A stretch of DNA of 32,771 nucleotides from Candidatus Saccharimonadia bacterium (lineage in GTDB: Bacteria > Patescibacteriota > Saccharimonadia > Saccharimonadales > Saccharimonadaceae): assembly GCA_023260255.1 (NCBI GenBank), contig JALQVV010000089.1, positions 1 through 32,771 on the forward strand. Reading direction: 5' to 3'. This document shows, piece by piece, positions 19,523 through 27,381 of the stretch. A program made the position numbers and the translations under genes. The number at the start of each line of letters is the position of its first letter. Positions within the stretch are counted from its first letter, which is position 1. A model generated the notes under the pieces. That model had not been told where the DNA came from and made no database searches. It saw only the letters and a list, made by a program, of their open reading frames with translations.

Positions 19523-20673
19523 TTCTCGTCAACCTCCTCTATGACACGAATCAATTCAGCAGCACTTCTACTCCATGAGAACCGTTTCGAGCGTTGCAGG
19601 CCATACTTATTCACATCTTGCCTACTGTAATAATACATCATTTCTTTGGCTATACTTGATGCGTTTGTGACATCTACATATCGTCTGAATTGCTCACCCA
19701 TTACTTCTGGTAATGATGAATTATCACCTACTATCACATATGCGCCGCATGACATAGCTTCAAGAGGGGTTAACCCAAATCCCTCATAGAGAGCTGGATG
19801 AACGAGACAGATAGACGCAGAAAGCAATGCGGGCATATCTGCATCAGGTACATAGTGATCTGGCTTTAAGATTCCATAACCTTCCTTCTTCATTTTTTTG
19901 ATTTTTGCAAATATTTTTTCATTCCCCCACCCCATACCGCCAACTATAAGCAACGGGATTTCTCTCTCTCCAGTTTTATCTACAAACAACTTATATGCAT
20001 CAAGTAGTTTTTCTATGTTTTTGCGTGGTTCGATATTACTGAAGAAAACGAAGAATTTTTTACGCGACAAATCATACTTTGCGATAATTTTATCCTGTTC
20101 CTCATGCGAACGAGGGTAGTATAGGGAGTGATCGACTCCATTATAAACGGTGCGTACCTTGCCCCTCGACTCTGGAAAGAAATATTCTATCTCTTTCTTT
20201 GCATGTCGTGAGACAGTTACAACAGCGTCAGCCCTTTGGATAAACTGGTCTATATGACGTTCCAGCAGATCAAGATTTTTCACTTCAATATGTTCCGGTG
20301 CAATCTTGAAGTAAACATCGTGAATATAAGTAATGTTTTTTGAAAAGAGGAGGGGCCAATTTTTGAAATTGGGAAATAAATATATCCCTCTCCCGAAGAT
20401 GATATCCATAAAAGGTGTTACGCCGAAACGAACTGCACCATTCATAATCCTTGCCGGTAAGAATAGTCGTTTTATTTTTATCGAATTTGGCAGGTGGTGT
20501 GTTCCAAGGAAAGATGTTTTGTTAAATGGCACTATGAGAATTAGCTCAAACTTTTTTATGAAATCCTCATTCGCGGCAAGCGAACGGATCAGGTGAAGTG
20601 CGGTGTGTCCAACACCGCTCATATTCTTTTCTGCGATTGACCCAGCCTCGACAAATAGTTTTCGCTTAGCCAT
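19519..20673 (-). CDS. Glycosyltransferase family 4
   Basis: VFFSNIEPRKNIEKLLDAYKLF, CLVHPALYEGFGLTPLEAMSCGAYVIVGDNSSLPEVMG. Confidence 0.92.
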   Translation of the reverse strand: MAKRKLFVEAGSIAEKNMSGVGHTALHLIRSLAANEDFIKKFELILIVPFNKTSFLGTHHLPNSIKIKRLFLPARIMNGAVRFGVTPFMDIIFGRGIYLFPNFKNWPLLFSKNITYIHDVYFKIAPEHIEVKNLDLLERHIDQFIQRADAVVTVSRHAKKEIEYFFPESRGKVRTVYNGVDHSLYYPRSHEEQDKIIAKYDLSRKKFFVFFSNIEPRKNIEKLLDAYKLFVDKTGEREIPLLIVGGMGWGNEKIFAKIKKMKKEGYGILKPDHYVPDADMPALLSASICLVHPALYEGFGLTPLEAMSCGAYVIVGDNSSLPEVMGEQFRRYVDVTNASSIAKEMMYYYSRQDVNKYGLQRSKRFSWSRSAAELIRVIEEVDEK

Positions 20674-21883
20674 TGCTCACTTCTACATCAATAGCCGGCT
20701 CGACCGCAAAGCTTGTGTGCTGTTCGCGGAAGACGCTAATATATTTTGCGTTCTCCCACCAGTCATACTGTACCGTCTCGTCACTATTCGCAACAGCAAC
20801 ATCCACAACGTAGTCGCCGTCATTTAGAATGTTTGGAATGCGCCACGTAATAGTGCCTTTATCTCCCTCTTTCATTGCAGCCATATCCTTATGTTGAAGT
20901 CTCGTGTTGGTACCGAACATTATAGTGCCTGCCGTATTCTTAATAGAGAATCCAAAGACTGGTCCTTTGACATCACTTTTTACTTCATAATCCACATGAA
21001 TTTCAATCATCTTCGCTTGCTGCGTAATACGCTTTGGCTCAACGCTCAAGCTATTATATTGGACCTGCTTCGTCCCCCAACGGTTCTTCTTAATTTTAGT
21101 TTGTGCATCGTTCTTATCAATTGAGTCGTCTTCCATGAACATGCGGGTATATGATGATGCAACTTTACCAACGTTGCCCTCTACAATGATCTTGCTCTTT
21201 TCGATTAGCACAGCGCGATCACAATATTCGCGTACAGCATTCATATCGTGACTAACAAAGACAACTGTTTTACCCTGATTTTTTAGTAATTTAAAATAAT
21301 TGAAGCATTTACGTTGAAAATCTGCATCTCCAACAGCAAGCACCTCATCAACAAGTAAAATATCGGCTTCAGCATGCGTTGCAACAGAGAAAGCGAGTCG
21401 TACCTGCATACCAGATGAGTAGTTTTTAAGTTTCTGATCCATGAATTTTTCAAGCTCGGCAAATTCAACAATCTCATCGTACATAGTATCAATCTCTTTA
21501 CGAGTAAATCCTAGTAGTGCACCGTTAAGATAGACGTTTTCGCGACCAGAAAGTTCTGGATTAAAGCCTACCCCTAGTTCGATAAAAGGCACTAGTCGAC
21601 CATGTGTCTTAATATTCCCGGATGTTGGCTGGTAGATACCCGCTAAAATCTTTAATAATGTACTTTTACCACTACCATTCCGTCCGACAATACCAAAAAA
21701 CTCACCCTTTTTAATATCAAAGCTAACATTCTGCAAGGCATGTTGAACTTCATACCCTTTGTTACGTCTCTTTAAGCTACCTGTTACCCATGATTTTATT
21801 GAGCTGTTTTTTTCATGAGGAAGTTTAAAGAACTTCGAGACATTATTGACCGAGATAGCCACTTCGCGTTGATCGTCTGTCAT
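20666..21883 (-). CDS. wzt: Polysaccharide ABC transporter ATP-binding protein with C-terminal Wzt_C-like domain
   Basis: Walker A GRNGSGKST, signature YSSGMQVRLAF, Walker B ILLVDEVLAVGD; long C-terminal beta-rich extension. Start at 21883 (MTDDQREVAISV) preferred over 21964. Confidence 0.92.
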   Translation of the reverse strand: MTDDQREVAISVNNVSKFFKLPHEKNSSIKSWVTGSLKRRNKGYEVQHALQNVSFDIKKGEFFGIVGRNGSGKSTLLKILAGIYQPTSGNIKTHGRLVPFIELGVGFNPELSGRENVYLNGALLGFTRKEIDTMYDEIVEFAELEKFMDQKLKNYSSGMQVRLAFSVATHAEADILLVDEVLAVGDADFQRKCFNYFKLLKNQGKTVVFVSHDMNAVREYCDRAVLIEKSKIIVEGNVGKVASSYTRMFMEDDSIDKNDAQTKIKKNRWGTKQVQYNSLSVEPKRITQQAKMIEIHVDYEVKSDVKGPVFGFSIKNTAGTIMFGTNTRLQHKDMAAMKEGDKGTITWRIPNILNDGDYVVDVAVANSDETVQYDWWENAKYISVFREQHTSFAVEPAIDVEVSNG

Positions 21884-21884
21884 A

Positions 21885-22694
21885 CTACACCTCCTCCGCA
21901 AAGCCTTTAGAGTGTTTACGGAAATACCACATTGCAAAAACAGCAAAGATTGCAACAAATCCAATTGGCACCAATCTCATCCATTCAGAGCCATAGATTG
22001 TGCCAATTGTTGCCGCATGGGGTGTAACAATAATATGCCTAAGATCCTGCATAATTTGAGCTGGTGGAGTCAAGATGAGAATCTTTTGAGCGACGACCGG
22101 AATAATATTTATTGGATAGATAATCGGTGTTGCGTAAAATGCACCTTGCATAATCACCTCCCAGATATAGTTAACATCACGGAGTTTAACGAACAATGCA
22201 CTTAGCAAAAATGCAACTGAAAGCGAAAATACGAAAAGCTCAATAATGAGGATTGGTGCCCATACTGCTGTTATCGACATATCGACTCCTGATATAAGTG
22301 CAAAGATTGCAACAACAATCATATTTAAGGCGAGGTTTATCAACGCCGAGAAAGAACCCGCAAGAACGATGACGTATTTTGGAAAATTAAGTTTCCGTAT
22401 CAAATCGCCACGCCCAACAATCGATCCGACACCATTATTGGTAACTTCTGAGAAATAGTTCCATACCACGATGCCCAAAAGCAAATAGACGGGGTAATGA
22501 GGAATAGCATCGCTCACCACTGGTAAAAACTTTACAAATACAACATAGAGAATCGCAAAAAGCGCAAGGGGTCGTAGTAAGGACCACACGTAACCAAGCG
22601 CCGAACCCTGATATCGAAGCTTGAAATCAGTAATAACAAGTTCTCGCAGCAGTATGAGTGAGTAGTGATATTTATCAAGATATTTTCGCGTCAT
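21885..22694 (-). CDS. wzm: Polysaccharide ABC-2 type transporter permease
   Basis: LVITDFKLRYQGSALGYVWSLLRPLALFAILYVVF, GIVVWNYFSEVTNNGVGSIVGRGDLIRKLNFPKYVIVLAG. Confidence 0.93.
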   Translation of the reverse strand: MTRKYLDKYHYSLILLRELVITDFKLRYQGSALGYVWSLLRPLALFAILYVVFVKFLPVVSDAIPHYPVYLLLGIVVWNYFSEVTNNGVGSIVGRGDLIRKLNFPKYVIVLAGSFSALINLALNMIVVAIFALISGVDMSITAVWAPILIIELFVFSLSVAFLLSALFVKLRDVNYIWEVIMQGAFYATPIIYPINIIPVVAQKILILTPPAQIMQDLRHIIVTPHAATIGTIYGSEWMRLVPIGFVAIFAVFAMWYFRKHSKGFAEEV

Positions 22695-22753
22695 TCGTAC
22701 CGCTTTATTATATCCTATTTTATACCGCTTCCAGGATTTACTTGTGATCTCAA

Positions 22754-22762
22754 TGTTATAAT
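22754..22762 (+). promoter_or_regulatory. Extended -10 TGTTATAAT of the OpgC-like gene
   Basis: CAATGTTATAATAATAAGTACTTTGTCG; TTG start 10 nt downstream of hexamer. Confidence 0.5.
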
Positions 22763-22772
22763 AATAAGTACT

Positions 22773-23960
22773 TTGTCGACCAAAAGTGAGATTACACGAA
22801 GACCAAGACTTGGATCTATTGACCTACTGAGGGGCTTCTTTATATTTGTTATGATCGTTGACCATGTCGCAAGATTTCCTAACATATACGATTTGCTATC
22901 CGGAAGAGGCTCGCTGTGGTTTTCAGCCGCTGAGGGTTTTGTGACAATCTCAGGCTTGCTTGTTGGCTACATATATACACACAAAATACTTATTCAGCCA
23001 ACCCTCGTTGTTAAACGACTTTATAGACGAGCACTTGTATTATATATATCCGTTATATCGCTCGCTTTATTCTTCATGGCTTATAGTCACCTTATTCTTC
23101 ACGAAGGTAATTTTGTACAAGGATCAAATTCTCTTTTCGGATTACTTTTCCAGCTTGCAACCCTTCAGTACAGCTATGGTTGGGCTGAGTTTTTAACCCA
23201 TTACGTCATCTTCTTACTACTAGCACCTCTTGGACTTTATCTCATTGCAAAAAAACATTCCATATTATTACTTCTATTAAGCTGTCTTGTATGGGCTGTA
23301 AATCTTTGGAACAGTGATGGTCAAACTCGATATGAATTCACCGCATCATGGCAATTTCTTTTTTTCATCGGTATGGTTGTTGGGGCACATCTTTTGAGTG
23401 TCAATGCCTGGGTCAGAAGCCATATTTCAAAACTAAACATTCAGAGGCTAAAATACATACTTTGGGGTGTAGCACTTCTATTATTTATCCTCAATTCGTT
23501 CCTAAGTTACGGTATTAATTTAATTTCCGATCTCTTTCCCTCTATTAGCTTATTCTCTGAAACCGTTCATAAAATATGGACACCTCTTAATGAAAACTTC
23601 TTCTCATGGTGGACAGACAAGGCAACCGCCGCACCATTACGTATATTATTCGGTGTAGTTATGTTTTGGGCATTATTCACTTTTTTCAACAGGTTCGCCA
23701 CTCAAATACACAAATATACAAACGGCGTATTTTTGACTTTGGGCAGACAGCCACTCTTTGCTTATTGCTTCGGGGCTGTTGCAATATTTTTTACCGAAAA
23801 ATACATACCTTCGCCAAGTAAACCCGGATTAGTTTTTGTTGCAAACTTTCTAGTAACCTCAGGAGTACTATTTATTACTTATAGCTTCACTAAGCTCTTT
23901 ACGCGATATACCTCTACAAAGACTCTGCGTTCACCTGAGTTTCGCAAATCGATCGACTAA
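22773..23960 (+). CDS. OpgC-like membrane acyltransferase
   Basis: GSIDLLRGFFIFVMIVDHVARFP...SLWFSAAEGFVTISGLLVGYIY resembles the OpgC N-terminal signature, about 10 TM. TTG start at 22773 preferred (ORF track start 22665 overlaps the divergent wzm start and the TATAAT at 22757). Confidence 0.75.
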   Translation: MSTKSEITRRPRLGSIDLLRGFFIFVMIVDHVARFPNIYDLLSGRGSLWFSAAEGFVTISGLLVGYIYTHKILIQPTLVVKRLYRRALVLYISVISLALFFMAYSHLILHEGNFVQGSNSLFGLLFQLATLQYSYGWAEFLTHYVIFLLLAPLGLYLIAKKHSILLLLLSCLVWAVNLWNSDGQTRYEFTASWQFLFFIGMVVGAHLLSVNAWVRSHISKLNIQRLKYILWGVALLLFILNSFLSYGINLISDLFPSISLFSETVHKIWTPLNENFFSWWTDKATAAPLRILFGVVMFWALFTFFNRFATQIHKYTNGVFLTLGRQPLFAYCFGAVAIFFTEKYIPSPSKPGLVFVANFLVTSGVLFITYSFTKLFTRYTSTKTLRSPEFRKSID

Positions 23961-24502
23961 CGATTGTAGTCGTCTTGAATGCGAATAATATCCTCCTCAT
24001 CAGACAAATGATCAGGATCACTGTGTTGCCATATTTCCGCAACAAGCACGTACTTACCCTCGATACCAACAAGCCTGTGTCGTTCACCTTTTGCAAATTG
24101 CACGACTTCGCCAGCTTTGACTGGCACAACCTCGCCCATCTCGTCGGTAGGGCTTTTGTAATACGCACCGTCCGTCAGGAACGCCCAGCGTTCGGCACGA
24201 CGATCATGTTTTTGCCAACTAAGTCTTTGGCCTGGTGCGACGAGCAGAAACTTCGGACTGAGTTCTGCGTTTTCTATACCCAACTGCGCTTCCGCCAATG
24301 TCAGTCCCGGGAAAAATGAAGCAATAAATTGCTCTGCAACCTTGCCATCAAAACGCAGATACGCACCCCAGGGCTTGGAATCATTGCGGTCAACTGTTTC
24401 GTAGCCATAGCTCTTTGCTATATCCTCCAATTGATCAACTAGTTCTATTTTATCTACAGCGCCATCGAGGTTTAATTGCAAAAGTTTTTCCTGTATATCC
24501 AT
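23957..24502 (-). CDS. Stand-alone mannose-6-phosphate isomerase type II-like cupin
   Basis: PWGAYLRFD, LVAPGQRLSWQKHDRRAERWAFLTDGAYY, VKAGEVVQFAKGERHRLVGIEGKYVLVAEIWQ, EEDIIRIQDDYNR match the PMI type II cupin of ManC. Confidence 0.85.
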   Translation of the reverse strand: MDIQEKLLQLNLDGAVDKIELVDQLEDIAKSYGYETVDRNDSKPWGAYLRFDGKVAEQFIASFFPGLTLAEAQLGIENAELSPKFLLVAPGQRLSWQKHDRRAERWAFLTDGAYYKSPTDEMGEVVPVKAGEVVQFAKGERHRLVGIEGKYVLVAEIWQHSDPDHLSDEEDIIRIQDDYNR

Positions 24503-24510
24503 AGGGATTC

Positions 24511-24519
24511 ATTATGACA
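24511..24519 (-). promoter_or_regulatory. Extended -10 TGTCATAAT, 8 nt upstream of the PMI-cupin ATG
   Basis: Minus strand ATGTCATAATGAATCCCTATGGAT. Confidence 0.5.
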
Positions 24520-24556
24520 TTGGCATTTTGAATTCGTCAAATACTCTTGATTCCTT

Positions 24557-24562
24557 TATGAT
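24557..24562 (+). promoter_or_regulatory. -10 TATGAT, 7 nt upstream of GTG start of sucC
   Basis: CTTTATGATAGAGAGAGTGAAGTTACTC. Confidence 0.5.
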
Positions 24563-24569
24563 AGAGAGA

Positions 24570-25634
24570 GTGAAGTTACTCGAATACGAAGCCAAACGAA
24601 TCCTCAAAGCTGGCTCTATTCCTATACCAAAGAGCTATATTCCCGATCCTAATGAACCCCAATTCTTGCCTGCCGTCATCAAATCCCAGGTCCCAACTGG
24701 CGGACGCGGTAAGGCAGGTGGTGTAGTGGTTGTAAATACGGAGGATGAGTACAAATCTGCCCTTGGCAAAATCAGCAAACTTGAAATCAAAGGTTTTCTG
24801 CCAAAAACCCTCTTGGCCGAAGAAGCTCTTGCCATCGACCGCGAGCTTTACCTTTCACTCCTCATCGACAAACCATCGGCATCTATCATGGTCATGGCCA
24901 ATAGCAACGGTGGGGTCGAGGTAGAGGAAAATTCAGAAGATAGTTATTGGAAACAATCTATTACCGGCAAAAGTGATTTTGATGCAATTGGTCAGAGCCT
25001 GGCAGATTATTATGACCTGCCAGACAAGACATTTGTACTGCAAGATTTGGTAGAAAAACTCTACCACTGCCTTGTCACCAACGATGCACTGCTATTAGAA
25101 ATCAATCCCCTTGTTATTACCAAAGATGGGCAAGTGGTAGCGGGCGACTGCAAAATGGAACTCGACGACGCAGCAGCTTTTCGCCACCCGGACTGGGATT
25201 TTGAAGCAGAGAAGACAGAATCGAACTTTGTTACGCTCGATGAAAAAGGGACAGTAGCGACAGTTGCAAACGGCGCAGGCCTAGCCATGGCGACTGTCGA
25301 TGCGGTGGCCGATGCCGGCCTGGTGCCCGCAAACTTTCTGGATATTGGTGGTGGTGCCAACGAAGCCAGCGTGCTGGCGGCATTTAAACGCTTGATGGAA
25401 TATGAGGGTTTGAAAGTTATTATTATTAACATCTTTGCCGGTATCACCCGCTGCGACGAAGTCGCCAAAGCAATCATAGCCGCACGCGACCAAATGCCAA
25501 GCCTTCCCCCACTTGCCGTTCGCCTGGCCGGGACTAATTATGAGCAGGCTGCCGAACTACTGACTGATCATGGTATTGCCATCCAGCCAAGCCTGGCCGA
25601 TGCAATTACAGCAGCCAAAAAGGAGATTATATGA
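24570..25634 (+). CDS. sucC: Succinyl-CoA synthetase (ADP-forming) beta subunit-like
   Basis: KLLEYEAKRIL...SQVPTGGRGKAGGV ATP-grasp, LVITKDGQVVAGDCKMELDDAAAFRHP, FLDIGGGANEASVLAAFK. GTG start at 24570 (residue 15 of the track ORF) preferred. Confidence 0.9.
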   Translation: MKLLEYEAKRILKAGSIPIPKSYIPDPNEPQFLPAVIKSQVPTGGRGKAGGVVVVNTEDEYKSALGKISKLEIKGFLPKTLLAEEALAIDRELYLSLLIDKPSASIMVMANSNGGVEVEENSEDSYWKQSITGKSDFDAIGQSLADYYDLPDKTFVLQDLVEKLYHCLVTNDALLLEINPLVITKDGQVVAGDCKMELDDAAAFRHPDWDFEAEKTESNFVTLDEKGTVATVANGAGLAMATVDAVADAGLVPANFLDIGGGANEASVLAAFKRLMEYEGLKVIIINIFAGITRCDEVAKAIIAARDQMPSLPPLAVRLAGTNYEQAAELLTDHGIAIQPSLADAITAAKKEII

Positions 25635-26488
25635 ACGAATCGCTTCTAAGCGGCGGCAATGTGATCGTCCAAGGCATCACCGGCAGTCACGGCGCATTTC
25701 ATACACGCGCCATGGTTGCGGCCGGTACCAATATTGTTGCCGGTACGTCGCCAGGCAAAGCTGGGCAGGATATTGATGGCATTCCAGTGTACAATTCAAT
25801 CGCCGATATACAGGCCGACATGCGTGTCGATACGACCGTCATATTTGTGCCAGCCGCACACGCCAAAGGCGCCATAATAGAAGCAATTAATGCACAAGTA
25901 CCCCTGATCGTCTGTATAACCGAAGGTATTCCAATACACGATATGTTGCAAATAAAGCAACGTTTAAAGAAGTCGGGGAGTAGGCTAATTGGACCAAACT
26001 GCCCGGGTATCCTCATGCCGGGCAAAACAAAGCTCGGTATCATCCCTGCCAATTTGTCCCTCCCTGGTACTGTAGGCATCGTCAGTCGTAGCGGTACCCT
26101 CACCTACGAAGCAATGGCCAGCCTAACCCAGCGAGGCATTGGACAAAAGTATGTGATTGGCATTGGCGGCGACCCTATCAATGGCACTAGTTTTACCGAT
26201 TGTTTAGAGTTGTTCCAAAACGATCCAGATGTCGATCGCATTATCTTGATCGGCGAGATCGGCGGTACTGCCGAATACGACGCGGCAGACTACATCGCCA
26301 CCCATGTCACCAAACCAGTCTATGCATACATCACAGGCCACTACGCGCCAGAAGGCGTTCAGCTCGGCCATGCTGGCGCCATATTGCACACCCTCCACGA
26401 ATCGGCAAATGCTAAAACCGCCTATCTACAAAGCAGTGGAGCCCATACTGCTACCAATCTTGTATCCCTTATTGATTTTGTGAATTGA
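25631..26488 (+). CDS. sucD: Succinyl-CoA synthetase alpha subunit-like
   Basis: NVIVQGITGSHGAFHTRAM, LIGPNCPGIL, VGIVSRSGTLTYEA, catalytic His context LGHAGAI; SD AAAGGAG upstream. Confidence 0.92.
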   Translation: MNESLLSGGNVIVQGITGSHGAFHTRAMVAAGTNIVAGTSPGKAGQDIDGIPVYNSIADIQADMRVDTTVIFVPAAHAKGAIIEAINAQVPLIVCITEGIPIHDMLQIKQRLKKSGSRLIGPNCPGILMPGKTKLGIIPANLSLPGTVGIVSRSGTLTYEAMASLTQRGIGQKYVIGIGGDPINGTSFTDCLELFQNDPDVDRIILIGEIGGTAEYDAADYIATHVTKPVYAYITGHYAPEGVQLGHAGAILHTLHESANAKTAYLQSSGAHTATNLVSLIDFVN

Positions 26489-26493
26489 GTTAT

Positions 26494-27093
26494 TTATTCA
26501 CAGCCTATCCCGTTACCGTCTCGATCAAGATCATAAATATCGCTTCCAATAATATATACTGGTCCAGAAGTGTATGCCGGACCATTACCACTACCTCCGG
26601 CACAATCTACGTCGCTTGCAATTGGGACACATTTACCTGAGTAGTTGGGGTCACAGGACGAGGCTTGCTTGGGTGTGGGAGTTGGAGCGACATATGTTCC
26701 AACTAAGGTAATTCTGTTAATGGGAGCTTTTGTTATTTCATTTTTAATCTCTTTACGACTTGTTTCCTTTCCATCGAGGGTTACCACCTCATAAGTAATT
26801 GTTCGTTCACCGTTTACACCTTCTTGGGACACCTTTGTCTGCCCTTTCGTAATAGTGCCCTCTTCCCTTGTCTCTTCCAGGAAAGTAATAGGTTCAATCT
26901 TCGTCTCAATCTTAGTAATAGGTGTTGGTGTAGGACTAGATGATGTGGTAGCTATAGGCTGAGTATTGTTTTGCGCTTTATTTGGCTGCGCCATACTACC
27001 AACAGCACCAAATAAAAGCAGTGTAGCCACGGAAACAACTACAACCCTACCTGTAATTGATAAACTACGGAACCACACACCTACTTCTTTCAT
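26494..27093 (-). CDS. Secreted/membrane-anchored G5-domain plus Excalibur calcium-binding protein
   Basis: N-terminal TM; ITFLEETREEGTITKGQTKVSQEGVNGERTITYEVVTLDGKE is G5-like; YDLDRDGNGIGCE is the Excalibur DxDxDGxxCE motif; GAGGAG SD. Confidence 0.85.
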   Translation of the reverse strand: MKEVGVWFRSLSITGRVVVVSVATLLLFGAVGSMAQPNKAQNNTQPIATTSSSPTPTPITKIETKIEPITFLEETREEGTITKGQTKVSQEGVNGERTITYEVVTLDGKETSRKEIKNEITKAPINRITLVGTYVAPTPTPKQASSCDPNYSGKCVPIASDVDCAGGSGNGPAYTSGPVYIIGSDIYDLDRDGNGIGCE

Positions 27094-27231
27094 GACATTT
27101 AACTCCTCGTAATGATAGATAGTATATTCTCGGAACTCGACAATAACAACTACTCACGAACTTAAGCGTTGTATGATAAAAAATTTAACGATAAAATTAA
27201 TATAGTTCCTTCGTGGAATAGCACCTTCAGA

Positions 27232-27252
27232 GTGATATTGTTTCAATATCAC
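27232..27252. repeat. Perfect 9-bp inverted repeat with 3-nt loop
   Basis: GTGATATTG-TTT-CAATATCAC. Confidence 0.85.
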
Positions 27253-27268
27253 CCTAAGAAACGCATAG

Positions 27269-27314
27269 CAACCGTAACAAGGTATGGTAATCTATCATAT
27301 TAAAGTTACGGTTG
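27269..27314. repeat. Perfect 10-bp inverted repeat, 26-nt spacer
   Basis: CAACCGTAAC (27269-27278) ... GTTACGGTTG (27305-27314). Confidence 0.85.
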
Positions 27315-27365
27315 TTCTTGTTATATACTCCGACTCCCTTATAAATACACTGTTATTTCCTGCTT

Positions 27366-27374
27366 TGATATACT
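27366..27374 (+). promoter_or_regulatory. Extended -10 TGATATACT, 7 nt upstream of ATG 27382
   Basis: CTTTGATATACTAGGGTATATGAAG. Confidence 0.6.
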
Positions 27375-27381
27375 AGGGTAT

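Noticed and set aside
21884-21964. N-terminal extension of Wzt (MDLLQSLLFLQCGISVNTLKALRRRCS)
   Set aside because: Overlaps the wzm coding sequence out of frame; canonical Wzt start MTDDQREVAISVNNVSKFF is at 21883.
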